Assembly (NCBI GenBank): GCA_019419625.1
Contig: DXZO01000044.1
Span: forward strand, 1 to 6,426
Source: Collinsella sp.
Lineage (GTDB): Bacteria > Actinomycetota > Coriobacteriia > Coriobacteriales > Coriobacteriaceae
Direction of reading: 5' to 3'
Length of the DNA: 6,426 bases
Part shown: positions 5,195 to 6,426 of the stretch, piece by piece
Position numbering within the stretch: position 1 is the first letter of the stretch
How the letters are laid out: every line of letters starts with the position of its first letter
Notes under the pieces: model-generated
Told to the model about the DNA's origin: nothing
The model's input: only the letters and a program-made list of their open reading frames with translations
The model's database searches: none
Made by a program: the position numbers and the translations under genes

Positions 5195-6322
5195 ATGACG
5201 ACTTCTTATAAAACGATGGTGGTAAAGATCGGTTCGTCCACGGTGGTGGGCGCCGACGGCAAGGTCAACCGCGCCTTTATCGGCGGGCTTGCCGACCAGG
5301 CCGCAGCGCTGTGCGAGCTCGGCTGGCGCCTGGTCGTGGTGAGCTCGGGCGCCATTGCCTGCGGCTATCCCGTGCTGGGCTTCGACCGTAAGCCGGTCGG
5401 CGACCTGCCGAGCCTGCAGGCCTGCGCCTCGGCTGGTCAGTGCATCATCTCGTCGGTCTATGACGAGGAGTTCCATGCGCGCGACCTGCTCACCTCGCTC
5501 GTGCTGCTCACGCGCCACGACACGGCGCGCCGCACGTCCTACCTGCACGCGCGCGACGCCCTGCTGCGCCTTGTGGAGCTGGGTGTGGTGCCGGTCGTCA
5601 ACGAGAACGATACCGTCACCGTCGATGAGATCAAGTTTGGCGACAACGACACGCTGGCGGCGCTTGTGAGCTGCCTGGTTTCTGCCGATCTGTGCGTGAC
5701 GCTCTCGGACATCGATGGCCTCTACACCGCCAATCCGCATGAGGATCCGACGGCCGAGTTTATCCCGGTCGTGCATAAGATCGATGCCAAGATTATCGCC
5801 TCGGCGGGCGATTCTTCCACATCGGTGGGTACGGGCGGCATGATCACCAAGATTCGCGCGAGCCGCATTCTCATGACGGCGGGCATTCAAAGCGTGATTT
5901 GCTCGGGCGAGGAGCCCGATGCGCTCGTGCGTCTGGCCCGCGGCGAGAGCGTGGGTACGCTGTTCGATCCGCCGGCGGAGCGCCTGGACATTGCGCCGCG
6001 CAAGTTGTGGATTGCACTGGGCGACAAGGCGCACGGCTCGGTGACGGTCGATGACGGCGCCGCGAAGGCGCTGGTCAGCCGCGGATCGTCGCTGCTCGCG
6101 GTAGGTATTCGCGAGGTCGATGGCCGGTTTGCCGAGGGCGATGTGCTCGACGTGTGCGACCCGAGCGGCATGGTTGTCGCCCGTGGTATCGCCGAGGCCG
6201 ATTCGGAAGTGCTGGAGCTTGCCGCCGGCCGCCGCCAGGACCAGATTGCCGGCAACCGCCTGCTCGCAGACCTGGCCGAGAAGCCCGCGATACACAGGGA
6301 TAACTTGATCGTATTTGCATAA
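5195..6322 (+). CDS. proB: Glutamate 5-kinase
   Basis: First enzyme of proline synthesis: it phosphorylates L-glutamate with ATP to glutamate 5-phosphate. The 375-residue protein has the normal two parts. The amino-acid-kinase domain (about 1-260) shows VVKIGSS (9-15), VVSSGAIACG (48-57), PVVNENDTV (133-141), FGDNDTLAA (148-156), LSDIDGLYT (170-178) and GTGGMITKI (212-220). A C-terminal PUA domain (about 267-372) ends with GRRQDQIAGN and the family-typical IHRDNLIVF. ATG 5195 is the first start after an in-frame TGA at 5189-5191, but it has no good Shine-Dalgarno sequence. An internal ATG at 5216 is an alternative that keeps the ATP-binding motif. Poor initiation, or coupling to pncB translation across the 79-base gap, may keep its output low. 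proA (glutamate-5-semialdehyde dehydrogenase), the usual partner, does not follow before the terminator. Confidence 0.97.
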   Translation: MTTSYKTMVVKIGSSTVVGADGKVNRAFIGGLADQAAALCELGWRLVVVSSGAIACGYPVLGFDRKPVGDLPSLQACASAGQCIISSVYDEEFHARDLLTSLVLLTRHDTARRTSYLHARDALLRLVELGVVPVVNENDTVTVDEIKFGDNDTLAALVSCLVSADLCVTLSDIDGLYTANPHEDPTAEFIPVVHKIDAKIIASAGDSSTSVGTGGMITKIRASRILMTAGIQSVICSGEEPDALVRLARGESVGTLFDPPAERLDIAPRKLWIALGDKAHGSVTVDDGAAKALVSRGSSLLAVGIREVDGRFAEGDVLDVCDPSGMVVARGIAEADSEVLELAAGRRQDQIAGNRLLADLAEKPAIHRDNLIVFA

Positions 6323-6325
6323 AGT

Positions 6326-6366
6326 AAGACAGCGCTGCGGATCGTTTCCCGCAGCGCTGTCTTTTT
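6326..6366 (+). terminator. Strong intrinsic terminator after proB
   Basis: A 15-bp stem without mismatches (6326-6340 with 6349-6363, core GACAGCGCTGCGG) closes an eight-base loop and is followed by TTTTT (6362-6366, the first two paired at the stem base). It begins four bases after the proB stop and marks the end of the pncB-proB transcription unit. In the reverse direction the T tract is much poorer. Confidence 0.95.
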
Positions 6367-6367
6367 C

Positions 6368-6426
6368 GTGCCGGCACTTGGGGACGTTCCTTTTAATATG
6401 AGCAGGACATTGTCAAGAGGCAAAAT
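6368..6426. repeat. Repeat-like intergenic sequence at the right edge
   Basis: The segment opens with a perfect 10-base palindrome GTGCCGGCAC (6368-6377), followed by TTGGGGACGTTCC (6378-6390), in which GGA-CGT-TCC is nearly symmetric, and later GACATTGTC (6406-6414), an odd-centred palindrome. Such stacked short palindromes behind a terminator look like a dispersed intergenic repeat. The final AAGAGG (6415-6420) could instead be a ribosome site for a gene starting beyond the window. No gene can be supported here. Confidence 0.35.

Noticed and set aside
5138..6295. 385-codon open frame on the minus strand opposite proB
   Set aside because: It mirrors the proB gene, is rich in Arg/His/Ala/Gln as antisense frames of GC-rich genes are, has no domain, and the plus-strand frame has every glutamate kinase motif.
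1..6426. CRISPR array, toxin-antitoxin pair, phage or transposase genes
   Set aside because: No regularly spaced direct repeats, no paired small operons and no integrase or transposase motifs were seen in any frame.

Overview
The window looks like chromosomal DNA from a high-GC actinobacterium of the class Coriobacteriia, most probably Collinsella or a close relative. This rests on strongly GC-rich third codon positions, the protein families and the short intergenic palindromic repeats. It is an inference from style and gene content, since no 16S or ribosomal marker is present.

Layout. Positions 99-1316 (minus strand) hold a polytopic membrane enzyme of the WecA/TagO/MraY family, which starts cell-envelope polysaccharide synthesis on a lipid carrier. 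A short open frame leaving the left edge (minus strand) may be the next gene of that transcript. Positions 1317-1823 form an unusually long and AT-richer divergent intergenic region. It holds several adjacent hairpins and a terminator-like stem pointing leftward, and is a candidate for an unannotated structured RNA on the minus strand. On the plus strand, 1824-2768 is a stand-alone radical-SAM protein of the PflX type, with a perfect -35 box (TTGACA) about 110 bases upstream.

Positions 2769-2947 contain a near-perfect 34-bp inverted repeat (2791-2824 / 2861-2894) plus a third partial copy of its arm, followed by a strong promoter. That promoter drives a tRNA-Ala (anticodon CGC, 2948-3020) with the G3:U70 alanine identity pair. 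A clean intrinsic terminator follows, and immediately behind it, with no room for a separate promoter, sits a 146-residue coiled-coil protein with a single C-terminal membrane helix and no known function.

The right half holds nicotinate phosphoribosyltransferase (pncB, NAD salvage) and glutamate 5-kinase (proB, first step of proline synthesis). A strong terminator ends proB, so no proA is co-transcribed directly behind it. The last 60 bases carry repeat-like palindromic sequence.

The coding genes are mostly ordinary housekeeping functions: envelope glycan initiation, NAD salvage, proline synthesis and one tRNA. The parts worth a second look are the structured intergenic region at 1317-1823, the long inverted repeat at 2771-2894, the tRNA-terminator-small membrane protein arrangement, and the orphan PflX protein. 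No mobile element with a transposase, no CRISPR array and no defence system is visible.
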